DNA from: Flammeovirgaceae bacterium UBA7330
Lineage (GTDB): Bacteria > Bacteroidota > Bacteroidia > Cytophagales > Cyclobacteriaceae
Assembly: GCA_002471275.1 (NCBI GenBank)
Contig: DKPQ01000023.1
Location: 124,001 to 188,000, forward strand
DNA: 64,000 nt
Reading direction: 5' to 3'
The notes under the pieces: model-generated
The model's input: the letters and a program-made list of their open reading frames with translations, nothing else
Database searches by the model: none
Told to the model about the DNA's origin: nothing
In this document: positions 34,805 through 45,236 of the stretch, piece by piece
Layout of the letters: each line of letters opens with the position of its first letter
Numbering within the stretch: the first letter of the stretch is position 1
Translations under genes and position numbers: made by a program

Positions 34805-35881
34805 TCACTCACCCGGGAACATCTTAAACCACTTGATCGCATTCTTGTAGAAGATCTTATCAACCACCTCTTTGGGTAATTTCAATCCCTGGAATTTTTC
34901 ATCAACCCGATCGCTGGTCATCCACTCATCCGTCACGAAAAACTTCCAGTCCAGCATCCAGGTCTCATGTGCAAATGCCTGGAATGCTTCAGCTTCCTGC
35001 TTGCCGCCATATCCGATATCGGTCGCGTACAATAGACGATCCTGGTACTTGATAAAGAAGTCCCGTACCTTCTCTCTGTCATGAATGGTCTGATAAAAGA
35101 CCTGCCCGATCCTCGCTGCCAGGTCAACCGCCATGTTAGGAAACTTGTCCAACCGTTTAGCCAGCTCATCCACATCATGTTCCAGGCTGCCCATATGTGC
35201 CCCGACAAACGTCAGGTTGGGATGCTTCTCCAGCATTCGGTCACGTGCAGCGATCTGCTCCTCATAAGAAGGCATCTCAGGGTGGAGATACATATGGTAC
35301 TTCTGATGATCTCTGAAGTAATCTTTGTCATTGTTAACGATCATCTCCTCCAGTGGCAACCAGCAGTTTTTAGGCTCTGCCAGGTGACCAATCAGGGTTT
35401 TACCTCTTTTTTCAATGTGGTCGAAAATCGGATCCAGCTTAGGGTCGTCCACAAAGATCAGCTCCCCGTTTTTGTCTCTGAATTCCATCCCGATGTTTTT
35501 CCAGACCTTTACACCTACAGCACCCGCTTCAAATCCTTCATCCAGCCAGGCAATGGTTTTTTCCACGAAGTCCTCATCATCCCACGTCTCAACAGAAAAA
35601 GAAGTGATAAACTCATAAACATCTGGATATTCGGTCTTCAGACGTGTACGGGATGCATACTGATCAAGTACAAATTGTGGGTCCTTCGTATCTACCACAA
35701 TGTTGACAAGCTGGAAATTGTCCCTTTTAGCCAGCTCTTCAAATGCACCGTTATCAGCGCTTGTATGGATATGCGTATCTACTTTTTTGATCCTGGAATA
35801 GTCTTCGATGGTATAGTATTCTGAGGTCTCCTGGCATGCCATGGTCATCGCAATTAGTAGTATGAATGTAATAATTTTCAT
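34805..35881 (-). CDS. Amidohydrolase-family TIM-barrel lipoprotein
   Basis: ATG 35881 (a GTG lies at 35884) gives a 358-residue lipoprotein with lipobox TMAC (Cys16). Metal-binding blocks are VDTHIHT (Asp35, His37, His39), IGHLAEP, FVGAHMG and LLYATDIGYG, typical of amidohydrolase-2 family enzymes. It is related to the exported amidohydrolase at 24322-25353. The gene follows GH20 by 6 nt, so it is part of the glycan operon. It may act on a lactone, amide or uronate-type group of the target sugar. The real substrate is unknown. Confidence 0.84.
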   Translation of the reverse strand: MKIITFILLIAMTMACQETSEYYTIEDYSRIKKVDTHIHTSADNGAFEELAKRDNFQLVNIVVDTKDPQFVLDQYASRTRLKTEYPDVYEFITSFSVETWDDEDFVEKTIAWLDEGFEAGAVGVKVWKNIGMEFRDKNGELIFVDDPKLDPIFDHIEKRGKTLIGHLAEPKNCWLPLEEMIVNNDKDYFRDHQKYHMYLHPEMPSYEEQIAARDRMLEKHPNLTFVGAHMGSLEHDVDELAKRLDKFPNMAVDLAARIGQVFYQTIHDREKVRDFFIKYQDRLLYATDIGYGGKQEAEAFQAFAHETWMLDWKFFVTDEWMTSDRVDEKFQGLKLPKEVVDKIFYKNAIKWFKMFPGE

Positions 35882-35887
35882 CACTGC

Positions 35888-38062
35888 TTAAAAATCAGTT
35901 TTAAGTGTTTTTCGATAGGCTCTCAATGCTTCCAAGTAACCCTCCATATCGAGCAGCTGCTCATCATAGATCAGGTAGCTCATATCGGGTGTTCTATTGG
36001 CGTAATGACGTGATCGGTCCATCTTATAGAAATATTCCTTTTCTGGTGTCGACATGCCTTTTGGCATCCGGGTTTGCTCCCAAACGGACACCAGGTTGCT
36101 ATACACCTTTGCACGTCTTTCCAGACTCTCTTCGATGAGCGATTCAGCATCCATTAAATGTCCAATTGCTGCCTTTCGATCACTAAAGGCTTCCTTGTGG
36201 GCCCGGGTGATCGTTCTTTCCAGTTCTGACAAATCCAGGTAAGTCTGACAGGTGTGATCAACAAGTTCGGCCACGGTACGGTAAACATCAAAATCATAAG
36301 CATTGCTGGTTGAAAGATCTTTATTCATGTCGATGACTTGCATCGCTCGTAGCATCTTGGATTGCATAGTTCTGGACTTCTTCACCATTTCTTCATATTC
36401 CTCGTTCCAGAATGGATCATATTCTATGTATTGCCTCCTTGGAAGGTCAGGCAGATGTGTCTTTCCGATGGTGCCATGGTGCCACACGTTTCTTTCCAGT
36501 GACCAGGCATAGTAATACGAAGCCTCATTGAGTAACTGATAAAGCTCCTTCATGTCCACCACATCTTTACCATAATAGTTATGGAAAAAAGACTGCTCAA
36601 ACTCTTCAAGCCCCGGGGCTGCTCCGTTCCATGAATATTGCGCCGAAGTCACAAAGCTCAGCATCCACATCTGATTGTGAAGGCCTGAATCATCCCATGA
36701 AGTGTTGATCATACCTTCAAATAAGCCTGACTGTGCAGCGGGAGCCACTGTGTTGTAACTGTTTTTCATGCTACCATCATCAATGCGGCTACGACCTCTT
36801 AGCTTAAAGTGATACGGTAAGAACAATGGTTCCAGTCCGGGATTGGGATCATAGACAAACACTTCAAATCCAAGATCTTTGGCTTCCTTCACATACTGGA
36901 AATCCGCCTTATTGTAATGATATTCTTCTGTCAGGATCAGGTCGTTATCGGGCTCCATGTTTTTGATCGGTGAACGACTCATTTTCCATCCCATAGGGCG
37001 CTCCCACAGCATGACCTTTCGGGATTTTTTCAGATGCTTTGCAGCCTTGCCAGCAAAGAGGTGATAGAGTCCACTATTGCCTATTTCCTGGGCTTTGGCT
37101 CTACATTTATCACAAAGACCCAGTTCAAACGTTTCATCAGAACCAATGTGGATGTATTCCGAACCCGGGGTAGCCTCCATCGCCTCATCCCATAGGTCAA
37201 ATAGCAGATCATAGGTACCATCCTCAAGAGGACAAAACTCCCAATCAGAATCATCCACTTCTCTTAAGTGTCGGTATTGCGGCCATTTCAGGATAAAGCT
37301 AACGTGTCCCAAGCCCTGAACAAGTGGTGTTAACTCCATATGATACTCTTTGGCATATTTGGTAAACTCCTGCATCTCTTCGATGGTGAATGCACCAGGA
37401 GCACCTATCTCAGGATGGCTTTTGTAGGCCAGCTTGTCCTCCCATTCCCACACCAGCATATTGATCTTATACCTGGCCATATCACGGATAAAGCTTTTCA
37501 CATAGCTGGCTTTGTCCTGATGATGTTTGGTATCATAGTGGACCGCACGGATGGCAATATCCGGCCAGTCCGTTATTTCCATGCCTGGCACGATAACGCC
37601 AGATCGGGTCTTTTTCAACACCTGGAAAAGGGTCTGTACGCCATAAAACAGTCCATCTTCGTCATTGGCAGAGATGGTCAGATTTTTTTGATCTGTTGAT
37701 AACTGGTACCCCTCTGCTTTTAAGTTCTTATTCGCTCCCTTGCGGGTGAGTATGATATTGGTGCTACCCGGAGTTGTTCCTATCAAGGCTTTTACACTCC
37801 AATTGGTTTCCAGCTCCGACTTTAGCTTCCCGGCTGTTGCCTTATCCACCTCACCTGCATTTTTATCCAATACAATGCTGACTGTGTTTGACAATTCAAA
37901 ATCGCTTCCACCCAGTACAACCTGTTGTGGATATGGGATCACATGTAATCCCAGGTTTGTCAGATCAGAAGCCAGGGCAGATGTATAGGTGGCAACCGCA
38001 AGCATCGCTCCTACCAGTAAAGACAAGAACTTATTGTTTTTAATCATTTTAGAATTCGTCAT
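35888..38062 (-). CDS. GH20 family beta-N-acetylhexosaminidase-like enzyme
   Basis: This 724-residue exported protein has a signal peptide of about 30 residues (ALA-S). A GH20b-type N-terminal domain (about 38-155) is followed by the catalytic barrel with VHYDTKHHQDK, QGLGHVSFILKWPQY and the diagnostic Asp-Glu pair in HIGSDETFELG (Asp309, Glu310). A helical C-terminal region (about 500-724) follows. GH20 enzymes release terminal GlcNAc or GalNAc with the help of the substrate N-acetyl group. It follows the PIG-L gene in the operon. The neighbouring deacetylase and the galactosamine-type catabolic genes suggest an amino-sugar-containing glycan. Confidence 0.9.
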   Translation of the reverse strand: MTNSKMIKNNKFLSLLVGAMLAVATYTSALASDLTNLGLHVIPYPQQVVLGGSDFELSNTVSIVLDKNAGEVDKATAGKLKSELETNWSVKALIGTTPGSTNIILTRKGANKNLKAEGYQLSTDQKNLTISANDEDGLFYGVQTLFQVLKKTRSGVIVPGMEITDWPDIAIRAVHYDTKHHQDKASYVKSFIRDMARYKINMLVWEWEDKLAYKSHPEIGAPGAFTIEEMQEFTKYAKEYHMELTPLVQGLGHVSFILKWPQYRHLREVDDSDWEFCPLEDGTYDLLFDLWDEAMEATPGSEYIHIGSDETFELGLCDKCRAKAQEIGNSGLYHLFAGKAAKHLKKSRKVMLWERPMGWKMSRSPIKNMEPDNDLILTEEYHYNKADFQYVKEAKDLGFEVFVYDPNPGLEPLFLPYHFKLRGRSRIDDGSMKNSYNTVAPAAQSGLFEGMINTSWDDSGLHNQMWMLSFVTSAQYSWNGAAPGLEEFEQSFFHNYYGKDVVDMKELYQLLNEASYYYAWSLERNVWHHGTIGKTHLPDLPRRQYIEYDPFWNEEYEEMVKKSRTMQSKMLRAMQVIDMNKDLSTSNAYDFDVYRTVAELVDHTCQTYLDLSELERTITRAHKEAFSDRKAAIGHLMDAESLIEESLERRAKVYSNLVSVWEQTRMPKGMSTPEKEYFYKMDRSRHYANRTPDMSYLIYDEQLLDMEGYLEALRAYRKTLKTDF

Positions 38063-38111
38063 TTAAAATATAGAGATAAAAAAAGGCACCAGGGCATCAG
38101 GATATAAAGAT

Positions 38112-38951
38112 TTATTTCTCGAGTGAATCAAAAACATTGGTCGACTTCACCTGCGACCTGATCAATGGTCTGAGATATATTTTTTGGTCCCCTTCACGCC
38201 AATGTTTTGCACGGCGATCCATCAGATCAGGTGCAAACTGACTTTTGTAGCAATACAGGGCTTCAATCGCCCTTTCACGATCCTCCTCCTCGAACCCTAC
38301 AACAGTGGTCAGGTATTTATCAGCTATTCCCCTGAGTACTTTACTTTCTTCATCATCCAGGTGAGATGAAGGTGTACCCACATAATAGAGCATATTCGGT
38401 TTGCCCCAATCTTTGCTCAGGTAAATCTGAGAAATAGAAGCACCTACCAGCCGATGGTCCATGTGGTTGGATCCTCCATCAGGTCCCCAGGTAATGATCA
38501 CATCAGGCTTGATCAGCGTGACCAGGCTATCCAGCTCTTTCATCAATTGCTGCACATAAGGCACATGACCGAAAAAGCCACCTTTGAGCTTGAGTTGATC
38601 ATGATATCCCATCCAGATAGGTTTTTCAATCCCCATCTTTGCGGCAGCTGTATTTACCTCTTCATTTCTTAAGGCTGTAAGCTCATCGCCGGGCTTCAGA
38701 TCTGTTTGCCCCGTACCATAACGACCATCGGTTACCGTGACCAATTGTACTTTGGCACCTTCCCGGGCATATTTCGCCATCAGCGGACCAATAGAAAGCT
38801 CATCATCAGGGTGAGCAAAGACTGCCATGATTGTCTTACCTTCAGCACTCACAGGGAGCACTTCAACTGTCTCAGTTGGTTCGGTATTACAGGCAGAAAA
38901 CGCTAAGGTGATGATTATTAAAAGCGGAATCCAGTTTCTTAAACCTATCAT
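38112..38951 (-). CDS. PIG-L family N-acetylhexosamine deacetylase lipoprotein
   Basis: ATG 38951 (a TTG lies at 38957) gives a 279-residue protein with lipobox FSAC (Cys21). The zinc-site motifs are present: VFAHPDDE (His47, Asp49, Asp50) and NHMDH (His163, Asp165, His166). The family removes acetyl groups from N-acetylglucosamine-type residues. As a lipoprotein it acts outside the cytoplasm, so deacetylation would come before uptake or phosphorylation. It lies between SusD and GH20. The AgaS/kinase/aldolase genes nearby lack an AgaA/NagA-type 6-phosphate deacetylase, which this protein could replace. Confidence 0.88.
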   Translation of the reverse strand: MIGLRNWIPLLIIITLAFSACNTEPTETVEVLPVSAEGKTIMAVFAHPDDELSIGPLMAKYAREGAKVQLVTVTDGRYGTGQTDLKPGDELTALRNEEVNTAAAKMGIEKPIWMGYHDQLKLKGGFFGHVPYVQQLMKELDSLVTLIKPDVIITWGPDGGSNHMDHRLVGASISQIYLSKDWGKPNMLYYVGTPSSHLDDEESKVLRGIADKYLTTVVGFEEEDRERAIEALYCYKSQFAPDLMDRRAKHWREGDQKIYLRPLIRSQVKSTNVFDSLEK

Positions 38952-39049
38952 TTCCAAATTTCATTTTGTATTGACAAAGTGGTTTGTTGAAAAAATGATG
39001 ACAGAGCAAATACCCTGTCATCATTTTCAAAAAACAAACGAATTTTCTA

Positions 39050-40564
39050 TTAATACGGAGGGAAGGTTCCTTGTAGGGGATGTGCAAATGGCAGTCCATC
39101 CTTTGCATCCCACCATACATTACTGGTCAGGATATCACCTTCATCTAATCTACCTGCAGCACTTGAAACATTCGCACCATTCAGGTTATACTCATCAAGT
39201 GGATAAGCTGACCTTCTCGGAATGGCATTGTCTGTATCCAGTGCAGTCAGACTGCCGATCCAAATTCTTGGATAACCGGTTCTTCTGTGCTCTGCCCAGG
39301 CTTCGTAAGGATCTCCGAAGAGTGCAATGTATTTCTGAACAATGATCTGCTCGAGTTGCTCTTCAGTAGTGCCAGCCAATGAACCTGCAGCCGAACCTAA
39401 AAAGGTGGTAATGTCAGCAGGATCCACGCCATATTGCTCCATTGAAAGCTGAATACCTTCCTGAAACAGTGCAGCCTCATCTTCTGAGCTCAATCCTGCC
39501 AAAGCAGCTTCAGCTCTCAGGAAAGAAACTTCTGCAGCAAGAAAAGCATTGAAATCATACTCTGCCTGAAGGAACATTTCATCCATTCTGGTCGCTGAAC
39601 TAACGTACGCATCTCTTTCCTCAACATTCATGTTGATTGCTCTACCGATGAAAAACCCATCCAGGTTTGGATCTAAAAGCAAATCTGTTCGAGGATCGTT
39701 GTTCGCATCAAGATTTTCTGTTATTGGCAAACCAACGACAGTAGCATTTGAAGCACCTGCTGATCCATTATAAAAATTCTGATAGAGTGGATTGGTGTTA
39801 GCCAGGAAGGCAAAATCCTCCCCTTCTGAAGTCACTTTTGCATTCTGATCATTAGATACGATCAAAGGCTCAGACAATACGTCAGTGATATGACTTTGCG
39901 CCAACGATTCATCTGCATACCGAACCCTCATCGCCAATCTCAACCTCAGTGAATTGGCAAATCTTTCCCATGAGTCCACGTCACCACCAAACATTACATC
40001 AGCAGCACCAAAGCCATTGAGTTCATCGTCGGTGCTGAGCTGTGATGCAGCTTCCTTCAGCTCATTAAGCATATCAATATAGATATCCTCCTGAGAATCA
40101 TAGCTTGGAGATATTACCACATCTTCAAAAGATTGTGCAGCATCAAAATACGGAACATCACCATAACTATCTGTTATTCTGTGAAATACCCATACTTTCC
40201 AGATCCTGGCAATCGCATTCAGATTGACATCCGCAGGATCTTCAGCAGTCAGTCGAATAATCGCTGAAAGGTTCACAATGTGATCCCTGTAATTATCAAA
40301 CGGACCAAAGTCTCCAAATGTCAATGGCTGACCTGAGTCTCCCCGGGAGGTATACCCTGAGTACTCGCCCACCCTTCCCTGGTTCTGGATTTCAAAGCTT
40401 GATTGTTTCAACACTTTGGTAAACAATAGCTCTGGTTTGATAATCTCATCGGTAACCAGCTTAGGGTTTGTATTTAGTTCGTCAAAGTGGTCTGTACATG
40501 CATTGGGGACCAACACAAGTAACAAGACAATAGCCGTATAAAAAAGTTTATTTATCGCTTTCAT
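39050..40564 (-). CDS. SusD/RagB-family outer-membrane lipoprotein (second locus)
   Basis: This 504-residue protein has lipobox VPNAC (Cys23). It starts the mature chain with DHFDELNTNPK, contains SLRLRLAMRVRYAD and ends with the WAEHRRTGYPRIWIG block, all typical of the SusD-like_2 branch. It begins 17 nt after the SusC stop. It is expected to form the extracellular lid of the transporter and bind the oligosaccharide. Similarity to the first SusD in this window is mainly in these conserved blocks, so a different ligand is likely. Confidence 0.93.
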   Translation of the reverse strand: MKAINKLFYTAIVLLLVLVPNACTDHFDELNTNPKLVTDEIIKPELLFTKVLKQSSFEIQNQGRVGEYSGYTSRGDSGQPLTFGDFGPFDNYRDHIVNLSAIIRLTAEDPADVNLNAIARIWKVWVFHRITDSYGDVPYFDAAQSFEDVVISPSYDSQEDIYIDMLNELKEAASQLSTDDELNGFGAADVMFGGDVDSWERFANSLRLRLAMRVRYADESLAQSHITDVLSEPLIVSNDQNAKVTSEGEDFAFLANTNPLYQNFYNGSAGASNATVVGLPITENLDANNDPRTDLLLDPNLDGFFIGRAINMNVEERDAYVSSATRMDEMFLQAEYDFNAFLAAEVSFLRAEAALAGLSSEDEAALFQEGIQLSMEQYGVDPADITTFLGSAAGSLAGTTEEQLEQIIVQKYIALFGDPYEAWAEHRRTGYPRIWIGSLTALDTDNAIPRRSAYPLDEYNLNGANVSSAAGRLDEGDILTSNVWWDAKDGLPFAHPLQGTFPPY

Positions 40565-40581
40565 GTGTCTTCCTTTTTACC

Positions 40582-43500
40582 TTAAAATGTTACTGATAAA
40601 TTGAAACCAATGCTTCTGGTAGTTGGCATTGAGAAGGCTTCGAAACCCTGTGCAGCTGCTGTAGGTGCAAAAGCTGTCTCAGGTGCGATTCCCATTTCCT
40701 CAAATTTTGCATCTCTATATAGATATAGAAGATTCCTTCCTACCACAGATAATTTAGCTGTGTTGAATGGTGTCTTCGCTAGCAATGATTTGTTGAAGGT
40801 GTAACCAAAAGTAGCTTGCCTCAGGGCCACATAAGTAGCATCAATCACAAACTCTTCACCAATGTTACCCCATGATCTTTGCGCCCAGTAATGCTGCGCC
40901 CAGACGGTCTTGCTTGAAGGTGTATAAGTACCATCTTCATTTTCAATCACCCCTTCTACCACCAGGTTGTCTCTGTCATTGGTCCAAACACCTGTTCCTT
41001 TTGCATTCTGATCGTATCTACTCCATGAGTACATCTCTCCACCCATTCTGATATCTACTAATGCTCCGAGGGAGAACCCTTTATAAGAAATGGTGTTGGT
41101 GATACCGGCTAACCAGTCAGGTTGTGTATCTCCAAGTGAAGAAAGCTCATCTTCCCTGATATAGTAATCACCGCTTTCATGCACGACGAGTTGTCCATCA
41201 GGGCTTCGCTTATACTTGTAACCCCAGATAGTTCCATATGGTAATCCAGGTCGTGCTACTATGCTTGCATTACCTGTAGAGATCAGGTTTAGTTGTTCTA
41301 CACCTTCTACCAGCTCAATTACTTCTGACTTATTTTTAGAGAAGTTGACATCGATAGTCCACTCTATTGATTGTGGTATTTTTATCGGAGAACCGGAAAC
41401 AAATAACTCAATCCCTTTATTCGATACTTCAGCCGCGTTTAGATAAAGAGCGCTATATCCGGTAGCTGTAGACAGGTCGACAGGTAAGATTTGGTTTGTA
41501 GATTTGGAGTCATAGTAAGTGAAATCCACTGAAACCCTATTGCCAAACAAACGAACATCAGTACCTATTTCAAATGAACTTGTGAGCTCATTTTTCAGAT
41601 TTGTCGGAGGAACCGTACCATTGATACTGGCATATCGCTGTCCGCGGAATGTCGTAGTCTCCACTGAATATCCTCCTGTGGTCTGGTAAGGATCAGCATC
41701 GTTACCAGCCTGAGCAAATGAAGCTCTAAGCTTGGCAAATGTCAAGGCCCTGGAGTCCAGCGCCAAAGCATCTGTAAGAGCAAAACTCAAACTCACCGAT
41801 GGATAGATGAAAGAATAGTTACCGTATCCCAGTGTGCTTGACCAGTCATTTCTGGCAGATGCATCAAGGAAAAGCAGGTTCTTATAAGCCAATTGCCCTG
41901 TCAGGAAGACCGACTGGATCTCTTTTTCAGTAATGGTATAGGATGGTACAACTGTGTTGGCGTTTTCAACGATGTACAAACCAGGGATGTTCATATCAAA
42001 AGCCGTAGTCCGGTTGCTTTCCCACCTTCTGGTAAATCTGTTTGCACCGAATGAAATGCTTCCATTCAGATCTGAAGACAAGTCCCCAGTGGCAGTAACA
42101 AGAACATCCGCATTCAATTCATTTACACGGTATTGAGCAAACACTACACGGCCATTGATAAAGGCACCACCCGGTGTTCCTTCATTGTATTGTTCGCGTT
42201 GGCTCTCTGTATAGGCATCATTTCCTACTCTACCCTGAATACTCAACCAATCTGTGAGTTTATAATTAGCTGACACCATTCCTATCAATCGGTCACGGTT
42301 GTCGTAGCTGGACATCTCATTTAGGATCCAAAAAGGATTGGTTGGAGAGTTTCTCCAGTTTCTGTGACTTCCGTCATCTCTTTTGTAATCTCTTAACCAG
42401 TCGTAGTTTACATGCTGAGGGATCAGGTTAATGGATCCTGCGATGTTTCTTCCACTGGATACTGCTACAATAGGTCTGTTTTTACCAACACTATTCACAA
42501 AGTTTGCCTTTGCTTCGATGTGAAGCTTTTCTGTAACGTCAGCGCCAAACCTGGCAGTGATAGTACGTCTTGCAAATTCAGCATTAGGGATGATCCCTTT
42601 GTTCTCCATGTTGGACAATGAAACCCTGTAAACAACCGATTCATTTCCTCCATCAACAGCAATGGTGTTGGTATAAGTTGAACCCATTCTGTAGATATCA
42701 CGAACATCATTGTTTTGATTCTCATACGTCACAGGACCCATATCCGCCAATCTGGCGAGTACGATCTGACGTCCGTCATATGCTCCGCCCCAGTTATCGA
42801 GTGCCCAACCAGGAATCTGATCATAATCAACACCGTCAATATTTACGGTTTGAAAGCTGTATGCATCATCGTATGTTGGACCATAGCTTGTCTGGAATTT
42901 TGGAATCACATTAAGTGTTTCAAAGGTTGCGTTGGAGTTAAAACTAACACCAATGCCTTTTTTAGATGATTTCTTGGTCGTGATCAGAATTACGCCGTTG
43001 GCTCCTCGTGCCCCATATAAGGCTGCCGCATTCGGTCCTTTCAATACTGAAATGGTTTCTATGTCATCCGGGTTGATATCTTTGATACCATCACCAAAAT
43101 CTCTACCTGCAAAAATGTTGGTCTGAGCCAGGTTGTCATTGCTGATCGGAATACCATCCACTACATAAAGAGGTTGGTTGTTTCCACCCAAAGAGCTACT
43201 ACCTCTGATCTGTACGAAAGAAGATCCACCAGGACCTCCTGAAGATGAGTTCACAAATACACCGGCCACTTTACCTTTCAAAGAGTTGGCAACGTTTACT
43301 TCACGTGCTTCTACCAACTCATCTCCACTCACTTCCTGAGCAGAATAACCCAGGGCTTTCTTTTCTTTCTCAATACCAAACGCTGTTACCACAATCTCAT
43401 TCAGTTGCTGAGAATCCGGCTCCAACTGGATATTTATCTGTGTCCTGTTTTGAACAGGAATTTCTATCGTGGAATAACCCACATAGGAGATGACAAGTAC

Positions 43501-44040
43501 TGCATCCTCAGGAGCAGATAGTGAAAAGTTACCATCAATATCAGTGGTTGTTCCTGTGCCCAGCCCTTTGATCACAATCGAAGCTCCGGGCAACCCGCTG
43601 TTGGCTTCATCGGTGATCTTTCCCTTCACCGTGATATCCGCATTGATGATTTCTTCGGTAACAGGCACAGCTGCCTCAATACTCTTATTCACATAGATTA
43701 CCTCGTTGACCCGCTTGAATCCAAGATTTGTTTCTTTTGAAATATCTCTTAGCAAAGCTGCAATGGTCGTTTTTTGTTGACCAAATGAGAGCTTTTTGTC
43801 GGTATCAATGACTCTACGTTTATATGCAAATTCAAAATCTGTGGCCTCTTCCACCTTATCAAGGGTTTCCTGAACGCTCAGATTGTTAACATCAATGGAG
43901 ATCTCGATCTCTTCAATACTGATCTTTTGTGCATTACCGGATTCCGGCAAAGCAAACGAATACAGTAGACTTTGTATGAGTATGCCAATTATTACATATC
44001 TGGACATAATCGCAATTTTTTTGAGTAGTTTTAACTTCAT
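40582..44040 (-). CDS. SusC-family TonB-dependent transporter with N-terminal STN signalling domain
   Basis: This 1152-residue protein has a signal peptide (about 1-38), an STN (secretin/TonB short N-terminal) domain (about 42-112, ISIDVNNLSVQETLDKVEE), a carboxypeptidase-regulatory-like domain (about 135-215) and a TonB-box-like LNEIVVTAFG. A plug (VQIRGSSSLGG, VLKGPNAAALYGARGANG) and barrel to the C-terminal LSVTF follow. The STN domain signals to a FecR anti-sigma factor, and a FecR gene lies 147 nt upstream. So uptake of the ligand should switch on an ECF sigma factor. No sigma gene is adjacent; the nearest is at 51739. Confidence 0.95.
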   Translation of the reverse strand: MKLKLLKKIAIMSRYVIIGILIQSLLYSFALPESGNAQKISIEEIEISIDVNNLSVQETLDKVEEATDFEFAYKRRVIDTDKKLSFGQQKTTIAALLRDISKETNLGFKRVNEVIYVNKSIEAAVPVTEEIINADITVKGKITDEANSGLPGASIVIKGLGTGTTTDIDGNFSLSAPEDAVLVISYVGYSTIEIPVQNRTQINIQLEPDSQQLNEIVVTAFGIEKEKKALGYSAQEVSGDELVEAREVNVANSLKGKVAGVFVNSSSGGPGGSSFVQIRGSSSLGGNNQPLYVVDGIPISNDNLAQTNIFAGRDFGDGIKDINPDDIETISVLKGPNAAALYGARGANGVILITTKKSSKKGIGVSFNSNATFETLNVIPKFQTSYGPTYDDAYSFQTVNIDGVDYDQIPGWALDNWGGAYDGRQIVLARLADMGPVTYENQNNDVRDIYRMGSTYTNTIAVDGGNESVVYRVSLSNMENKGIIPNAEFARRTITARFGADVTEKLHIEAKANFVNSVGKNRPIVAVSSGRNIAGSINLIPQHVNYDWLRDYKRDDGSHRNWRNSPTNPFWILNEMSSYDNRDRLIGMVSANYKLTDWLSIQGRVGNDAYTESQREQYNEGTPGGAFINGRVVFAQYRVNELNADVLVTATGDLSSDLNGSISFGANRFTRRWESNRTTAFDMNIPGLYIVENANTVVPSYTITEKEIQSVFLTGQLAYKNLLFLDASARNDWSSTLGYGNYSFIYPSVSLSFALTDALALDSRALTFAKLRASFAQAGNDADPYQTTGGYSVETTTFRGQRYASINGTVPPTNLKNELTSSFEIGTDVRLFGNRVSVDFTYYDSKSTNQILPVDLSTATGYSALYLNAAEVSNKGIELFVSGSPIKIPQSIEWTIDVNFSKNKSEVIELVEGVEQLNLISTGNASIVARPGLPYGTIWGYKYKRSPDGQLVVHESGDYYIREDELSSLGDTQPDWLAGITNTISYKGFSLGALVDIRMGGEMYSWSRYDQNAKGTGVWTNDRDNLVVEGVIENEDGTYTPSSKTVWAQHYWAQRSWGNIGEEFVIDATYVALRQATFGYTFNKSLLAKTPFNTAKLSVVGRNLLYLYRDAKFEEMGIAPETAFAPTAAAQGFEAFSMPTTRSIGFNLSVTF

Positions 44041-44186
44041 ATTGTTAAAATGTTTTGGTGAAAATTGATTTTATCAGGACATCAGCCCCATGCCGTGTAG
44101 GAAATCTGCCAAATGAACTATCACAGCGTGGGGTCTTTTTTTTAATTCCTTTCAACTGGTATTTACATACTCCATGATTTTGTTGG

Positions 44187-45236
44187 TTAATACAGTGTAA
44201 TGGTCTTATTGTCAATTTTATATTCAAAGCCGTAAGCAAAGCTCAACCCATCCAGTATCTCCTTGAGCGGCTTGTTTTTATATCTGAAAGTGAAGTCTTT
44301 GTCTCTATTCAATTTCACATTGATATTAAAGGTCACTCCATACCATCTTTCAAGTGTTCTTACTATCTCATCAATGTTTGCTTCCTTGAAACTTATCACT
44401 CCATTGGTCCAGGCAAATACATCCTCGGGATCTATGTTATACCTATTGGATTTGTTACTGATGATATCATAGGAGTTCATTTCATTGGCTCTCAGAATCC
44501 TGCTGTCTGTTTGATCTTTACTTGTGGTTTCCACCCGAACAACACCTTCTTTAACTGCCACATCAATTCGGCTTTCCTCCGGGTATGCCCTTACATTGAA
44601 GATCGTACCCAGCACCGTAGTCTTTACTTTTTCTGTGGAGACCATGAATGGTCTGCTCGCATCCTTTGCGACTTCAAAATAAGCCTCTCCTTCTACCGCT
44701 ACTTCTCTGGTTGAATCTGAAAAAATGCTGGGGTATTGGATGATGGATCCGGCATTGAGATGAACCTTTGTTCCATCCTCCAACCAGGTGATTGTTTTCT
44801 GTCCCAGAGGACTTTGTTTTGTTACCAGTGTGACCTTAGGAGTTGAAATGGTGTTTTTCAGGTTTACCTGATAGACAGAAAAGCCAATACCCCATATTAT
44901 TGCTACAAAAGCAGCGACCTTGAGCATTACAGGAAGAAAGGTCAAACGAAGTAACCATGCCTTGCCAGGCTCGATACGGCTCCTCTTGAGCGCTCCCTCA
45001 AACATCTCTACATAATCATCTTCACTTAAATCAGGATCATGCTGATAGCTTAGATTCAGGAGAATACTCTTGGCCATCATCACATCCTTCGACTTCTCGG
45101 GGTACTTGGCAACCCACATCTTCCAAAACTGCTCTGACTGCTCATCAGGATTCTTCACCCAACGAATGAAGTATTCGTCTTCGATGAAATCAAAGGCAGT
45201 ATATTCTTTGTAGGTATTGTAATCTTGGTGACTCAT
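44187..45236 (-). CDS. FecR-family anti-sigma factor
   Basis: This 349-residue protein has a cytoplasmic N-terminal region (1-100, with FWKMWVAKYPEK), one membrane helix (about 101-123), a FecR domain (about 135-240, ITWLEDGTKVHLNAGS, VEGEAYFEVA, TTVLGTIFNVRAY) and a C-terminal DUF4974/STN-like domain (about 275-349, DEIVRTLERWYGV) that meets the transporter. It is encoded just upstream of the STN-type SusC gene on the same strand. It relays the outer-membrane signal to an ECF sigma factor. The usual sigma gene directly upstream is missing: the next gene is the aldolase. Confidence 0.94.
   Translation of the reverse strand: MSHQDYNTYKEYTAFDFIEDEYFIRWVKNPDEQSEQFWKMWVAKYPEKSKDVMMAKSILLNLSYQHDPDLSEDDYVEMFEGALKRSRIEPGKAWLLRLTFLPVMLKVAAFVAIIWGIGFSVYQVNLKNTISTPKVTLVTKQSPLGQKTITWLEDGTKVHLNAGSIIQYPSIFSDSTREVAVEGEAYFEVAKDASRPFMVSTEKVKTTVLGTIFNVRAYPEESRIDVAVKEGVVRVETTSKDQTDSRILRANEMNSYDIISNKSNRYNIDPEDVFAWTNGVISFKEANIDEIVRTLERWYGVTFNINVKLNRDKDFTFRYKNKPLKEILDGLSFAYGFEYKIDNKTITLY

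Noticed and set aside
35081..35824. 247-residue plus-strand frame opposite the amidohydrolase gene
   Set aside because: The minus-strand amidohydrolase has full family motifs, and the opposite frame has no domain features.
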